DNA from: a virus
Strand: one strand, 5' to 3'
Length of the DNA: 37,232 nt
Virus record (IMG/VR): IMGVR_UViG_3300021961_000268
Location: 1-37,232 of that record
Shown here one piece after another: positions 17,844 through 25,326 of this stretch. The position numbers and the translations under genes are program-made. The notes under the pieces were generated by a model that ran no database searches, was not told the DNA's origin, and worked only from the letters and a program-made list of their open reading frames with translations. How positions within the stretch are numbered: the stretch's first letter is position 1; each line of letters begins with the position of its first letter.

Positions 17844-19085
17844 ATGAGCAAGTCATTATCTGAATCTGCCGCTGAAATTCTAAGTGCATCAGTCGGAAAG
17901 GCTGGCAAGGAACCAATGAAGAAGGGTCCTGGCGACGCACAAGAAGTTGGTGGTTCAACAAACGACAACCCAGCTGGTCCTGACAATCCAGGAGCCAAGG
18001 CTGCTGCGCCAGTAGGCAAGGTTGCTGCTCCAGCCGTTAAGGGCGATGCAAAGGCTGTTAAGGTTAGCGCAATGGAAGAAGTAGAAAGCGAAGAAGAAAT
18101 CGTCGCTGAAGATGCTTCTGAAGATGTTGAACTAACTGAAGAAGAAATCGAAGAGTATTTGAATTCTTTGACAGAAGAAGAACTAGCCGCTCTTGCTGAG
18201 GAACTAGAATCAGAAGACTCAGAAGAAACTATTTCTGAAGAAGAAGTTTCAGAAGAAGAAATCGTCGCTGAAGAATCAGAAGAAGAAGCAGCTCCTGAAC
18301 TAACCGAAGAAGAAATTGCTGAAGCACGCAGAGTCGCAATGAAAGAAATGGTTGCTAAGAACATGGGCTCATGCAAGGAAGATATTGATGCGCTATTTAA
18401 CGGCGAGTCACTATCTGAAGAGTTCAAAGGTAAGGCAATTACAATCTTTGAAGCAGCTGTTCGCGCTCGCGTAGAAACAGTATGTGAGTCTCTATTCGCT
18501 GAAAACGATCAGATTCTTGCAGACACCGTTGCTTCTATCGAAGAAGATCTAACCAATAGCGTAGATGAGTATCTAAACCATGTCGTTGAGCACTGGATGA
18601 GCGAAAACGAACTAGCCATTGAAACAGGTCTACGCACTGAAATCGCCGAAGACTTTATGGAAGGTCTAAAGAACCTATTCACTGAGCACTACATGGAAGT
18701 GCCAGAAGAAAAGGCTGACCTAGTTGAAGAAATGGCTGAGAGAGTTGTCACCGCTGAAGAAGCACTAGAGCAGGTTCAAGAAGAACTTGCTGCTGCTACT
18801 AAGGTGATCAACGAAGCCAAGGCAAAAGAAATCGTTTCTCTAACCTGTGAAGGTCTAACCAAGGTACAGGCAGAGAAGATTAAAGCACTCGCAGAGGGTG
18901 TGGAGTTCACCACAGAGGGTGAGTATAAGTCGAAGCTCGCAGTGATTCGCGAGAATTACTTCCCAAGCAATAAACCAGTGAGAAGTGAAGTTCAGAATGT
19001 CGTTGAGACACATGAATCTGTTCAGGAAGTAAGCAATGTTATGGATCATTATGTGAAGTCAATTTCAAAGTCACTACCTAAGTGA
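17844..19085 (+). CDS. gp22: Prohead scaffolding core protein gp22
   Basis: A 413-residue scaffold, longer than T4 gp22 (269). Residues about 75-155 are extremely acidic, with runs such as ELTEEEIEEYLNSLTEEEL, while the first 70 residues are Gly/Pro/Ala/Lys-rich and probably flexible. From about residue 155 onward come long helices typical of gp22 (AARVAMKEMVAKN-like ARRVAMKEMVAKNMGSCKED, then ENDQILADTVASIEEDLTN, VTAEEALEQVQEELAA). It forms the internal core on which gp23 assembles and is degraded by gp21. The acidic insertion largely explains the extra length. It is read from the late promoter at 17809 together with gp23. Confidence 0.9.
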   Translation: MSKSLSESAAEILSASVGKAGKEPMKKGPGDAQEVGGSTNDNPAGPDNPGAKAAAPVGKVAAPAVKGDAKAVKVSAMEEVESEEEIVAEDASEDVELTEEEIEEYLNSLTEEELAALAEELESEDSEETISEEEVSEEEIVAEESEEEAAPELTEEEIAEARRVAMKEMVAKNMGSCKEDIDALFNGESLSEEFKGKAITIFEAAVRARVETVCESLFAENDQILADTVASIEEDLTNSVDEYLNHVVEHWMSENELAIETGLRTEIAEDFMEGLKNLFTEHYMEVPEEKADLVEEMAERVVTAEEALEQVQEELAAATKVINEAKAKEIVSLTCEGLTKVQAEKIKALAEGVEFTTEGEYKSKLAVIRENYFPSNKPVRSEVQNVVETHESVQEVSNVMDHYVKSISKSLPK

Positions 19086-19111
19086 TATAACTAAGAACGG
19101 AGAGATAACAA

Positions 19112-20458
19112 ATGTATCTATCAGAAACTCATGCAAATAAGTGGGCTCCAGTTCTTGATCACCCAGAACTCCCAAAGATCGAAGATCGCTACAAGAGAGC
19201 AGTTACTGCTCTAGTTCTGGAGAATCAGGAAATCGCCCTAAGACAAGAAGCCGCTGCATACGGCAATCTATGGGAAACTGCACCAGCTAACGCATTGGCA
19301 GATGGCGGAATGTCACCAGTCATCGGTGGCGAAGGTAACATCAAGGGCTTTGATCCAATTCTAATTGGTCTAGTCCGTCGTGCCCTTCCTAACCTAATGG
19401 CATATGACGTTTGCGGCGTTCAGCCAATGACTGGTCCAACAGGACTAATCTTCGCAATGCGTACTCAGTATGCAAACAATACTGATATGCTAGGCGAAGC
19501 ATTGTATAACGAAGCTGACACAGACTTCTCTGGTACTGGCACACACGACAATCTAACTGCATTCGGCGACGCTGACTTCAGTGCAATGAGTGCAAACGTG
19601 GCTGCTAATACTGGTGCTGGTATGTCAACTGCAACTGGTGAAGATCTTGGCGCAAGTGGTGGTACAGAGTTCGGCGCAATGGGTTTCACCATTGAGCGTG
19701 TTGCTGTGCAGGCTAAGACCCGTGCGTTGAAGGCTGAATACACTCTAGAACTAGCACAAGACCTAAAGGCAATCCACGGTCTAGATGCTGAGACAGAGTT
19801 GTCAAACATCCTTTCAACAGAAATCCTAGCTGAAATCAATCGCGAAGTTGTTCGTACAATCTACGCAATTGCTAACGTAGGATACACTGGTACTTCAACC
19901 GCAACTTTCAACCTAAACTCATCAACTGATACATCAGGTCGTTGGGCGGTTGAGAAGTTCAAGGGTCTATTGTTTGCAATCGAAAAGGCAAGCAACAAGA
20001 TCGCTAAGGACACTCGTCGTGGTAAGGGCAACATGCTAATCGTCTCTACAGACGTAGCATCAGCTCTTTCAATGACTGGTCTTCTTGACTATCAGTCAGC
20101 TCTAAGCAACAACACCAACCTAGCTGTTGACGACACAGGTAACACCTTCGCAGGTACTCTGTTCGGACGCATCAAGGTCTACGTTGATCCATATTCTGTA
20201 ACAGGACAGGATTACGTGGTTGTTGGTTATAAGGGTCCAACTCCTTATGACGCTGGCTTGTTCTACTGCCCATATGTACCTCTACAGATGGTAAGAGCAA
20301 TCAATCCTAACACCTTCCAGCCAAAGATTGGCTTCAAGACTCGTTACGGTATGGTTGCTAACCCATTCGCTGGTGGTGCAAATGCTGATCTAGGCAAACT
20401 AGAGCAGGGTAAGAATGTCTATTATCGCAAGTTTAGAGTTACCAACCTAGTTGGATAA
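19112..20458 (+). CDS. gp23: Major capsid protein gp23
   Basis: A 448-residue HK97-fold capsid protein. Residues 32-40 TALVLENQE match the T4 pro-segment (KIFENQE), and later segments are near-identical to T4: RRALPNLMAYDVCGVQPMTG, GFTIERVAVQAKTRALKAEY, LAQDLKAIHGLDAETELS, LAEINREVVR, and near the end FQPKIGFKTRYGM. T4 gp23 has 521 residues; the missing length corresponds mainly to the region of its insertion domain. In T4, gp21 removes the first 65 residues; the equivalent cut here is not obvious. No gp24 vertex gene follows. A GGAG at 19099-19102 gives the start. Confidence 0.97.
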   Translation: MYLSETHANKWAPVLDHPELPKIEDRYKRAVTALVLENQEIALRQEAAAYGNLWETAPANALADGGMSPVIGGEGNIKGFDPILIGLVRRALPNLMAYDVCGVQPMTGPTGLIFAMRTQYANNTDMLGEALYNEADTDFSGTGTHDNLTAFGDADFSAMSANVAANTGAGMSTATGEDLGASGGTEFGAMGFTIERVAVQAKTRALKAEYTLELAQDLKAIHGLDAETELSNILSTEILAEINREVVRTIYAIANVGYTGTSTATFNLNSSTDTSGRWAVEKFKGLLFAIEKASNKIAKDTRRGKGNMLIVSTDVASALSMTGLLDYQSALSNNTNLAVDDTGNTFAGTLFGRIKVYVDPYSVTGQDYVVVGYKGPTPYDAGLFYCPYVPLQMVRAINPNTFQPKIGFKTRYGMVANPFAGGANADLGKLEQGKNVYYRKFRVTNLVG

Positions 20459-20505
20459 TGGATAATAGCTGATTCGCAAATTATAATCATAATAAGCGAA
20501 ATTGG

Positions 20506-20533
20506 GGGGAGAGGGAAACCTCTCCCCTTTTTA
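20506..20533 (+). terminator. Strong rho-independent terminator after gene 23
   Basis: A perfect 9-bp stem GGGGAGAGG/CCTCTCCCC with a GAAA (GNRA) tetraloop is followed by TTTTTATTT. It ends the main structural operon 48 bases after the gp23 stop and is immediately followed by a late promoter element. Confidence 0.92.
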
Positions 20534-20537
20534 TTTG

Positions 20538-20545
20538 CCTAAATA
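20538..20545 (+). promoter_or_regulatory. Late promoter variant before the coiled-coil gene
   Basis: CCTAAATA, identical to the element before gene 13, but ending only 5 nt before the ATG at 20551. With the usual late start about 6 nt downstream, transcription would begin at or next to the start codon. Confidence 0.55.
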
Positions 20546-20550
20546 TTTGT

Positions 20551-20760
20551 ATGGGAGTCATTATCAATCTGCAGGATCTGATAGACTTGCGCGAGCGTAG
20601 GCAGCAAGAACTAGAGTATTATACTAAAAGACTGCAAGAACTGAATCATAAATTGTTTTTCATACAGAAAGATATTGACTTAACTAACTATATCATTGAA
20701 CTTATTGATAAAGAAAAGATTCTTGATCTGAGGAATTTAAATGACAGCGCTGACCCGTAA
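20551..20760 (+). CDS. Small coiled-coil protein of unknown function
   Basis: A 69-residue protein, almost entirely helical. Residues 8-52 (LQDLIDLRERRQQELEYYTK onward) show a heptad-like hydrophobic spacing, so a coiled-coil dimer or trimer is likely. I do not recognise the family. The annotated ATG has no Shine-Dalgarno sequence upstream because the late promoter ends 5 bases before it. A GGGAG lies just inside the reading frame at 20553-20557, so a downstream non-ATG start such as CTG at 20569 is an alternative. The 3' end overlaps the tube-like gene by 20 bases, so the two are probably co-translated in virion assembly. Confidence 0.6.
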   Translation: MGVIINLQDLIDLRERRQQELEYYTKRLQELNHKLFFIQKDIDLTNYIIELIDKEKILDLRNLNDSADP

Positions 20761-21271
20761 TCCAACAAACGTAGATTTATTACAATCAACTAAGTTTAGA
20801 TTGGTATTCAATAATCTTCCTGGTATTACATACTTCTGTCAGAACATCAATCTTCCTGGACTTTCATTAACAGAGGTTCCAAGATATACACCATTCATAG
20901 ATCTATATGTTCCAGGGGAGAAGTTGGTCTATGATACATTGAATATCACCTTCTTAGTTGATGAGGATCTTCGTGGTTGGGAACAATTGCATGATTGGAT
21001 GCGCGCATTGACATTCCCTACTGATTTTAATGAATATGCTAAACTACCAAAGATAACAAATAAAGAATTTCCTAAACAGCAACCACAATACTCTGATGCT
21101 CTATTCACATTGTATTCGAATAAAAACAATCCTAATGTACGCTTCATGTTTAAAGATGTGTTCCCAACAACACTAAGTCCAATTCTATTCAACGCATCAG
21201 ATACTGCTGATAATATCATTACAGCAGACGCAACCTTCCGCTTCTCTTACTATAACATAGAAAGAATTTGA
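20741..21271 (+). CDS. Tail-tube-related protein (gp3/gp54-like tail completion, tentative)
   Basis: A 176-residue protein with clear parallels to the tail tube gp19 in this same window: FRLVFNNLP, YFCQNINLPGLSLTEVPRYT, LNITFLVDEDLRGWEQLHDW align by eye with FEVVLRFP, FYCKSAQLPG and DWSVTIINDEDFTIRNAFERW of gp19. This indicates the tube-protein fold shared by gp19, the tube initiator gp54 and other tail-tube cap proteins. In related aquatic T4-like phages the gene after 23 is often labelled gp3 (tail completion). A tube initiator or terminator role is likely; which one is undecided. It overlaps the upstream gene by 20 bases. Confidence 0.65.
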   Translation: MTALTRNPTNVDLLQSTKFRLVFNNLPGITYFCQNINLPGLSLTEVPRYTPFIDLYVPGEKLVYDTLNITFLVDEDLRGWEQLHDWMRALTFPTDFNEYAKLPKITNKEFPKQQPQYSDALFTLYSNKNNPNVRFMFKDVFPTTLSPILFNASDTADNIITADATFRFSYYNIERI

Positions 21272-21296
21272 AATTTCAAAATTAATCTAGTATAAT
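21268..21296 (+). promoter_or_regulatory. Host-type promoter before uvsY
   Basis: TTGAAA (21268-21273), a 17-nt spacer and TATAAT (21291-21296) lie just after the preceding stop. The predicted start near 21303 leaves a 20-nt leader with GAGG at 21313-21316. Confidence 0.75.
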
Positions 21297-21323
21297 ATAG
21301 TTATGTGTACTTGAGGATTGTAT

Positions 21324-21770
21324 ATGAAATTGCAAGCACCGTCGTTAGACGAGTTGATGACAAGTTGGGAAAAAGACGCAAAGGTGAATTCAACAGAGCC
21401 AAGCACCGAAATCCTACGCATTCCCAATCTACACGCAAAGTATAACAAATGGCTCTCGCTCCATAACCTTGCTGTCAAACGCGCAATGATTGAGTATGCT
21501 CAACTGCGCAAAGTCAAGTGGGCTTATTACACTGGCAAGATGGATGCTGACGAACTGTCTAAGTACGGTTGGGAGCCATTCTCTTTTGTTTTGAAGAGCG
21601 ACATCAGTGTGTATATTGATGGCGACGAAGATCTGGCTAAGTTACAAAAGAAGAAAGCATATCACGAAGAGTCTGCTAACTTTTGTATCAACTGTATGAA
21701 AGAAATTAACAATCGCACTTGGCAATTAAAAGAATACATGGCTTGGGAGCGATTTATTGCTGGATCATGA
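21324..21770 (+). CDS. uvsY: Recombination mediator UvsY
   Basis: A 148-residue homologue of T4 UvsY (137 residues), which loads the UvsX recombinase onto SSB-coated single-stranded DNA. The conserved layout is visible: LHAKYNKWLSLHNLAVKRAM (T4: MLYSKWLNKHSSIKKEM), then LRKVKWAYYTGKMDADELSKYG (T4: ARLDYYSGRGDGDEFS), a DISVYIDGDEDLAKLQ segment and a C-terminal helical oligomerisation region. The ATG at 21324 is chosen because GAGG lies 7 nt before it. It overlaps uvsW in an ATGA junction. UvsX is not in the window. Confidence 0.88.
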   Translation: MKLQAPSLDELMTSWEKDAKVNSTEPSTEILRIPNLHAKYNKWLSLHNLAVKRAMIEYAQLRKVKWAYYTGKMDADELSKYGWEPFSFVLKSDISVYIDGDEDLAKLQKKKAYHEESANFCINCMKEINNRTWQLKEYMAWERFIAGS

Positions 21771-23224
21771 ACGTAATTATAGAACCCAAAGATAACATCT
21801 ATGCTAGGATTGAATGTGAACCAGGTATCGCTCAAGAGATATCTGATTTTTTTACATTCACAGTTCCTGGTGCGCAGTTCTCACCGCAGTATCGTAACAA
21901 ATATTGGGACGGCAAGATTAGACTTTTCTCAACGAAAACTAATCTAATCTACGCTGGTCTGGTTCAGCATGTAATTAAGTTTTGTGAAGAGTTTGGATAT
22001 ACCTACGAAGATAAGACAGATTACATTGGCAGTACAAAAGATATAGAAGATACTGCACTCAAGTTACTCAAGCCTAACAATCTACCACTAGAGCCACGCA
22101 AGTATCAGTTGGCTGCGTTTGCTATGGCAGTAGCAAAGAAGCGCACGGTAATTGTATCACCTACAGCGTCAGGTAAGTCGCTCATTATCTATTTGATCGT
22201 GCGTCATCTACGCGCAAATCTAAAGAAGCAAGGATTACTCATTGTTCCTACGATCTCACTGGTAGAGCAGATGTATAGCGACTTTGCCTCATACGGTTGG
22301 AATGTAGATAAGAACTGTCAAAAGATCTATCAGGGCATGGAGCGTGAGCCTACTGCGCCTCTGGTAATTTCAACTTGGCAAAGCATTTATGATATGCCCA
22401 AGAAATACTTTGCGAACTTCGACTATGTAATTGGTGACGAAGCGCATACATTCAAAGCCAAGTCACTTACAGCCATCATGACCAAGTTGGTCAACTGCGA
22501 CTATCGTATTGGAACGACAGGTACACTGGATGGTACGAAGGTCAACAAACTGGTGCTGGAAGGTTTGTTTGGTCCTGTACGTCAAATGGTCACCACACGT
22601 GAACTCATTGAACAAAAACATCTGGCTGACTTTGAGATCAAGTCACTTGTGTTGAAGTATCCAGAAAGCGTATGCAAAGAAATGAAAGGTAGATCGTATC
22701 AAGAAGAAATAGACTTTCTTGTTTCCAGTGAGAGTCGCAATAACTTCATACGAAACCTTACACTTTCGCTTGACGGTAACACACTTCTATTATATACTTA
22801 TGTGGAGAAGCACGGCAAGATCCTACACGAACTCATAGAGGAAAAAGCAAAGGATCGTAAAGTCTTCTTCGTGTTTGGTGGTACTGACGTTCTAGATCGA
22901 GAAGAAGTACGCCATATCACTGAGAAAGAAACCAATGCAATCATCGTGGCTTCCTACGGCACGTTCTCCACAGGTATAAATATAAGGAACCTGCATAATA
23001 TTATTTTCGCTTCACCAACAAAAAGTCGTATTCGTAGTTTGCAGTCAATAGGACGTGGGTTGAGGTTGGGAGAAAATAAAGAAAAGGCTGTGCTGTATGA
23101 TATTGCTGATGACCTACGTTATAAATCCTATACTAATTTTACACTGAAACACTACGAGGAGAGAGTACAAATGTACAATTCCGAAAAGTTCCCCCTATCA
23201 ATTCATAATGTGAACATGCCATGA
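21767..23224 (+). CDS. uvsW: RNA-DNA/DNA-DNA helicase UvsW
   Basis: A 485-residue superfamily 2 helicase. T4 UvsW unwinds R-loops and branched recombination intermediates and helps switch replication from origin- to recombination-dependent initiation. Motif I is SPTASGKSL (residues 131-139), motif II DEAH (224-227), motif III TGTL (251-254) and motif VI QSIGRGLRLG near residue 440. The N-terminal 100 residues form the small UvsW-type domain (YWDGKIRLFS). The ATG at 21767 overlaps the uvsY stop; an in-frame start further upstream would lie inside uvsY. A TATAAATA occurs within the gene at 22975-22982. Confidence 0.95.
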   Translation: MNVIIEPKDNIYARIECEPGIAQEISDFFTFTVPGAQFSPQYRNKYWDGKIRLFSTKTNLIYAGLVQHVIKFCEEFGYTYEDKTDYIGSTKDIEDTALKLLKPNNLPLEPRKYQLAAFAMAVAKKRTVIVSPTASGKSLIIYLIVRHLRANLKKQGLLIVPTISLVEQMYSDFASYGWNVDKNCQKIYQGMEREPTAPLVISTWQSIYDMPKKYFANFDYVIGDEAHTFKAKSLTAIMTKLVNCDYRIGTTGTLDGTKVNKLVLEGLFGPVRQMVTTRELIEQKHLADFEIKSLVLKYPESVCKEMKGRSYQEEIDFLVSSESRNNFIRNLTLSLDGNTLLLYTYVEKHGKILHELIEEKAKDRKVFFVFGGTDVLDREEVRHITEKETNAIIVASYGTFSTGINIRNLHNIIFASPTKSRIRSLQSIGRGLRLGENKEKAVLYDIADDLRYKSYTNFTLKHYEERVQMYNSEKFPLSIHNVNMP

Positions 23225-23664
23225 GTGACGAAAATTTTACAGACATTCGTTTCATTCGTCTACGCAATGGAGAAGATCTAGTTGCGTATACTATCGAACT
23301 CCCAACCAGTCTAGTTGTACGAAAGCCCATCGGTGTTGAAGTTGAAACTCATCTAGAAATGAATCGTCAGATTCTGACCATGTATGAATGGCTTTCACCT
23401 TCCGTGGCGAAGTATGATTCTCTTACATTGAATATGGATGATGTTCTTTTCTGCTTACCAGTTCAACAAGAGTTTGGTGAGCGTTACGTTTCTATGTGTG
23501 AGATTCTCTTTGAGCCTGAGAACTATGAAGGTCGCATGGCGCCAAAGAAGGAAGCAAAGAAGAAGATGTCAAAGGAAGAACTACAAGAGAGATCGAATAA
23601 CGTAGTTTCTTTGTTTGAGGCAGTAGCTGATCTTCTAGAGAAGAAGGATAAGCCAGTACATTAA
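23221..23664 (+). CDS. Conserved phage protein with Sm-like N-terminal fold (tentative)
   Basis: A 147-residue protein beginning in the uvsW stop (ATGA). The N-terminal part DIRFIRLRNGEDLVAYTIEL followed by a long loop and LTLNMDDVLFCLPVQQEF has the strand pattern of an Sm/Lsm-type barrel (xxRLxxGExhhA..., then a second Sm motif). Proteins of this shape are common in aquatic T4-like phages near recombination genes, usually labelled as hypothetical or Sm-like. The C-terminal 45 residues are Lys/Glu-rich and helical. RNA or protein binding is possible; no function is shown by the sequence. Confidence 0.55.
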   Translation: MSDENFTDIRFIRLRNGEDLVAYTIELPTSLVVRKPIGVEVETHLEMNRQILTMYEWLSPSVAKYDSLTLNMDDVLFCLPVQQEFGERYVSMCEILFEPENYEGRMAPKKEAKKKMSKEELQERSNNVVSLFEAVADLLEKKDKPVH

Positions 23665-23679
23665 GAGTACTTAAAGTTA

Positions 23680-23708
23680 TTCATTTTCACTGCTACACAG
23701 TGTATTAT
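23680..23708 (+). promoter_or_regulatory. Possible host-type promoter before gene 55
   Basis: TTCATT (23680-23685), 17 nt, TATTAT (23703-23708). The match is weaker than the other promoters, but it lies in the only untranslated gap (76 bases) before the 55-47-46-def run. A GGAG at 23720-23723 is 17 nt from the ATG, so translation initiation may be weak. Confidence 0.4.
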
Positions 23709-23740
23709 ACCGAGGTTTTGGAGTACAGACAAGTTATTTT

Positions 23741-24271
23741 ATGAGAAAAAGCCACTACATTGACAATAAATTATTCCTGAAAGAGATGATAGCCCATCGA
23801 AAGGCAGTGCGTAAAGCCAAACGTGAAGGACTAGATAAACCACAACTTCCTGAGTACGTTGGTAAGTGCTTCATGATGATTGCTGAAAATCTCTCTCACA
23901 AACCCAACTTTCTTTCGTATACGTTTAGAGATGAAATGATCTCAGACGCAATTGAGAACTGCGTGATGTATGCGGACAACTTCAATCCCGCAAAGTCCAA
24001 GAATCCATTTGCCTACTTTACTCAGATAGTATATTATGCATTCTTGCGCAGGATTCAGCGTGAGAAGAAACATCTCTATGTCAAATACAAATCCACTGAA
24101 ATGATTGGAGTCATCGACGAGATGAGTCAGCTGGAAGATGGTGATGGTAATAGTAGACAGTTTGAGATGTATGAGAACATATCGCAGTTCATTGAAACTT
24201 TCGAGAACGCTAGGAAAGCAAAGAAAGAGCGCAAGATCAATCTAGAAAAATTAGTTGAGGATGATGAATGA
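23741..24271 (+). CDS. gp55: Late-transcription sigma factor gp55
   Basis: A 176-residue homologue of T4 gp55 (185 residues), a highly diverged sigma-70-family factor that directs host RNA polymerase to TATAAATA late promoters, with gp33 and the gp45 clamp as partners in T4. Characteristic are KCFMMIAENLSHKPNFLSYT, DEMISDAIENCVMYADNFNP and NPFAYFTQIVYYAFLRRIQR, the last equivalent to sigma region 2 that contacts polymerase and the -10 DNA. The many late elements found in this window are its expected targets. It ends in an ATGA overlap with gene 47. Confidence 0.92.
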   Translation: MRKSHYIDNKLFLKEMIAHRKAVRKAKREGLDKPQLPEYVGKCFMMIAENLSHKPNFLSYTFRDEMISDAIENCVMYADNFNPAKSKNPFAYFTQIVYYAFLRRIQREKKHLYVKYKSTEMIGVIDEMSQLEDGDGNSRQFEMYENISQFIETFENARKAKKERKINLEKLVEDDE

Positions 24272-25326
24272 AGTTAGCGATTCTTGGTGATACTCATTTC
24301 GGGATGAGAAATGACAATCAGATCTTTGCAAATTTATACGCTAGATTTTACAACGAAACATTCTTTCCATATCTAGAAGAAAATAATGTAAACTGCGTTG
24401 TGCAGTTAGGCGATCTATTTGATCGTCGTAAGTATGTAAACTTTCAGACGCTGGCGCATGCGCGTGATAGTTTCTTTGACTTCTTCAAGCGTCATCCAAT
24501 GATTGAGTTTCATACTCTACTAGGCAACCACGACATCTTTTACAAGAACAAACTAGATGTCAACTCACCTGTGTTGCTACTCAATGATCTTGACATACAC
24601 ATTCACACTCAGCCAAAGACAGTGAACTTCGATGGCGTGAAGTTTGATTTCATTCCTTGGCTATGCGAAGACAATTACGATGAGGTTGTGAAGTTCATTC
24701 GTGAATCTAACTCAGAGTTTTGTTTTGGTCACTTTGAACTGGAAGGCTTTGAGATGGATGCTGGTAACTTCTGTCAAGAGGGTATGGACAGCGATGTCCT
24801 AAAGCGTTACGAATTAGTCATGACAGGTCACTTTCACCATCGTTCACAGAAGGGCAATGTTCTATACGTTGGCTCTCCTGGTGAAATGACTTGGGCTGAT
24901 CATAATGATCCAAGAGGCTTTCACATCTTTGATACAGATACTCGAGAGATAGAGTTTATACCAAATCCATTTACCATGTTTAGGAAGTACACCTACAACG
25001 ATGACGACATTTATCTAGATGACATAAACAACATGGATTACATACAGTATCAAAATAAGTATGTGAAGATTGTGGTAGCAAAGAAAAGCAATTCATATCT
25101 GTTTGATACGCTGATTGATAACATCGTAAAGTCAGCACCAGCAGATCTAACCATCGTTGAGGATTTTTCTGAGATTGCGATTGATGAATTACACGAAGTG
25201 GATCAGGCTGATGACACAGCAACAATTCTAGATAAGTACATAGATAATGTTGAAATTGACTTGAATAAAGATCGACTAAAGAGTATAATCAAAGAAGTAT
25301 ACACTGAAGCGTTGTCCATTGAATGA
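24268..25326 (+). CDS. gp47: Recombination exonuclease subunit gp47 (Mre11-like)
   Basis: A 352-residue calcineurin-like phosphoesterase, close to T4 gp47 (339). With gp46 it resects DNA ends for recombination and degrades host DNA. Metal-binding motifs appear in order: GDTHFG (D8, H10), QLGDLFDRR (D49), LGNHDIF (N87, H88), CFGHFELEG and MTGHFHHRS. All expected ligands are present, so the enzyme looks active. The ATG overlaps the gp55 stop and its own stop overlaps gene 46, a tight coupling suited to the 46/47 complex. Confidence 0.95.
   Translation: MKLAILGDTHFGMRNDNQIFANLYARFYNETFFPYLEENNVNCVVQLGDLFDRRKYVNFQTLAHARDSFFDFFKRHPMIEFHTLLGNHDIFYKNKLDVNSPVLLLNDLDIHIHTQPKTVNFDGVKFDFIPWLCEDNYDEVVKFIRESNSEFCFGHFELEGFEMDAGNFCQEGMDSDVLKRYELVMTGHFHHRSQKGNVLYVGSPGEMTWADHNDPRGFHIFDTDTREIEFIPNPFTMFRKYTYNDDDIYLDDINNMDYIQYQNKYVKIVVAKKSNSYLFDTLIDNIVKSAPADLTIVEDFSEIAIDELHEVDQADDTATILDKYIDNVEIDLNKDRLKSIIKEVYTEALSIE

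Noticed and set aside
17840-18427. - strand frame of 195 codons opposite gp22
   Set aside because: A Ser-rich shadow of the GAA/GAG-rich acidic stretch of gp22.
22975-22982. TATAAATA within uvsW as a late promoter
   Set aside because: No gene start lies at a suitable distance; the nearest is over 200 nt away. Probably a by-product of the coding sequence, though not excluded.
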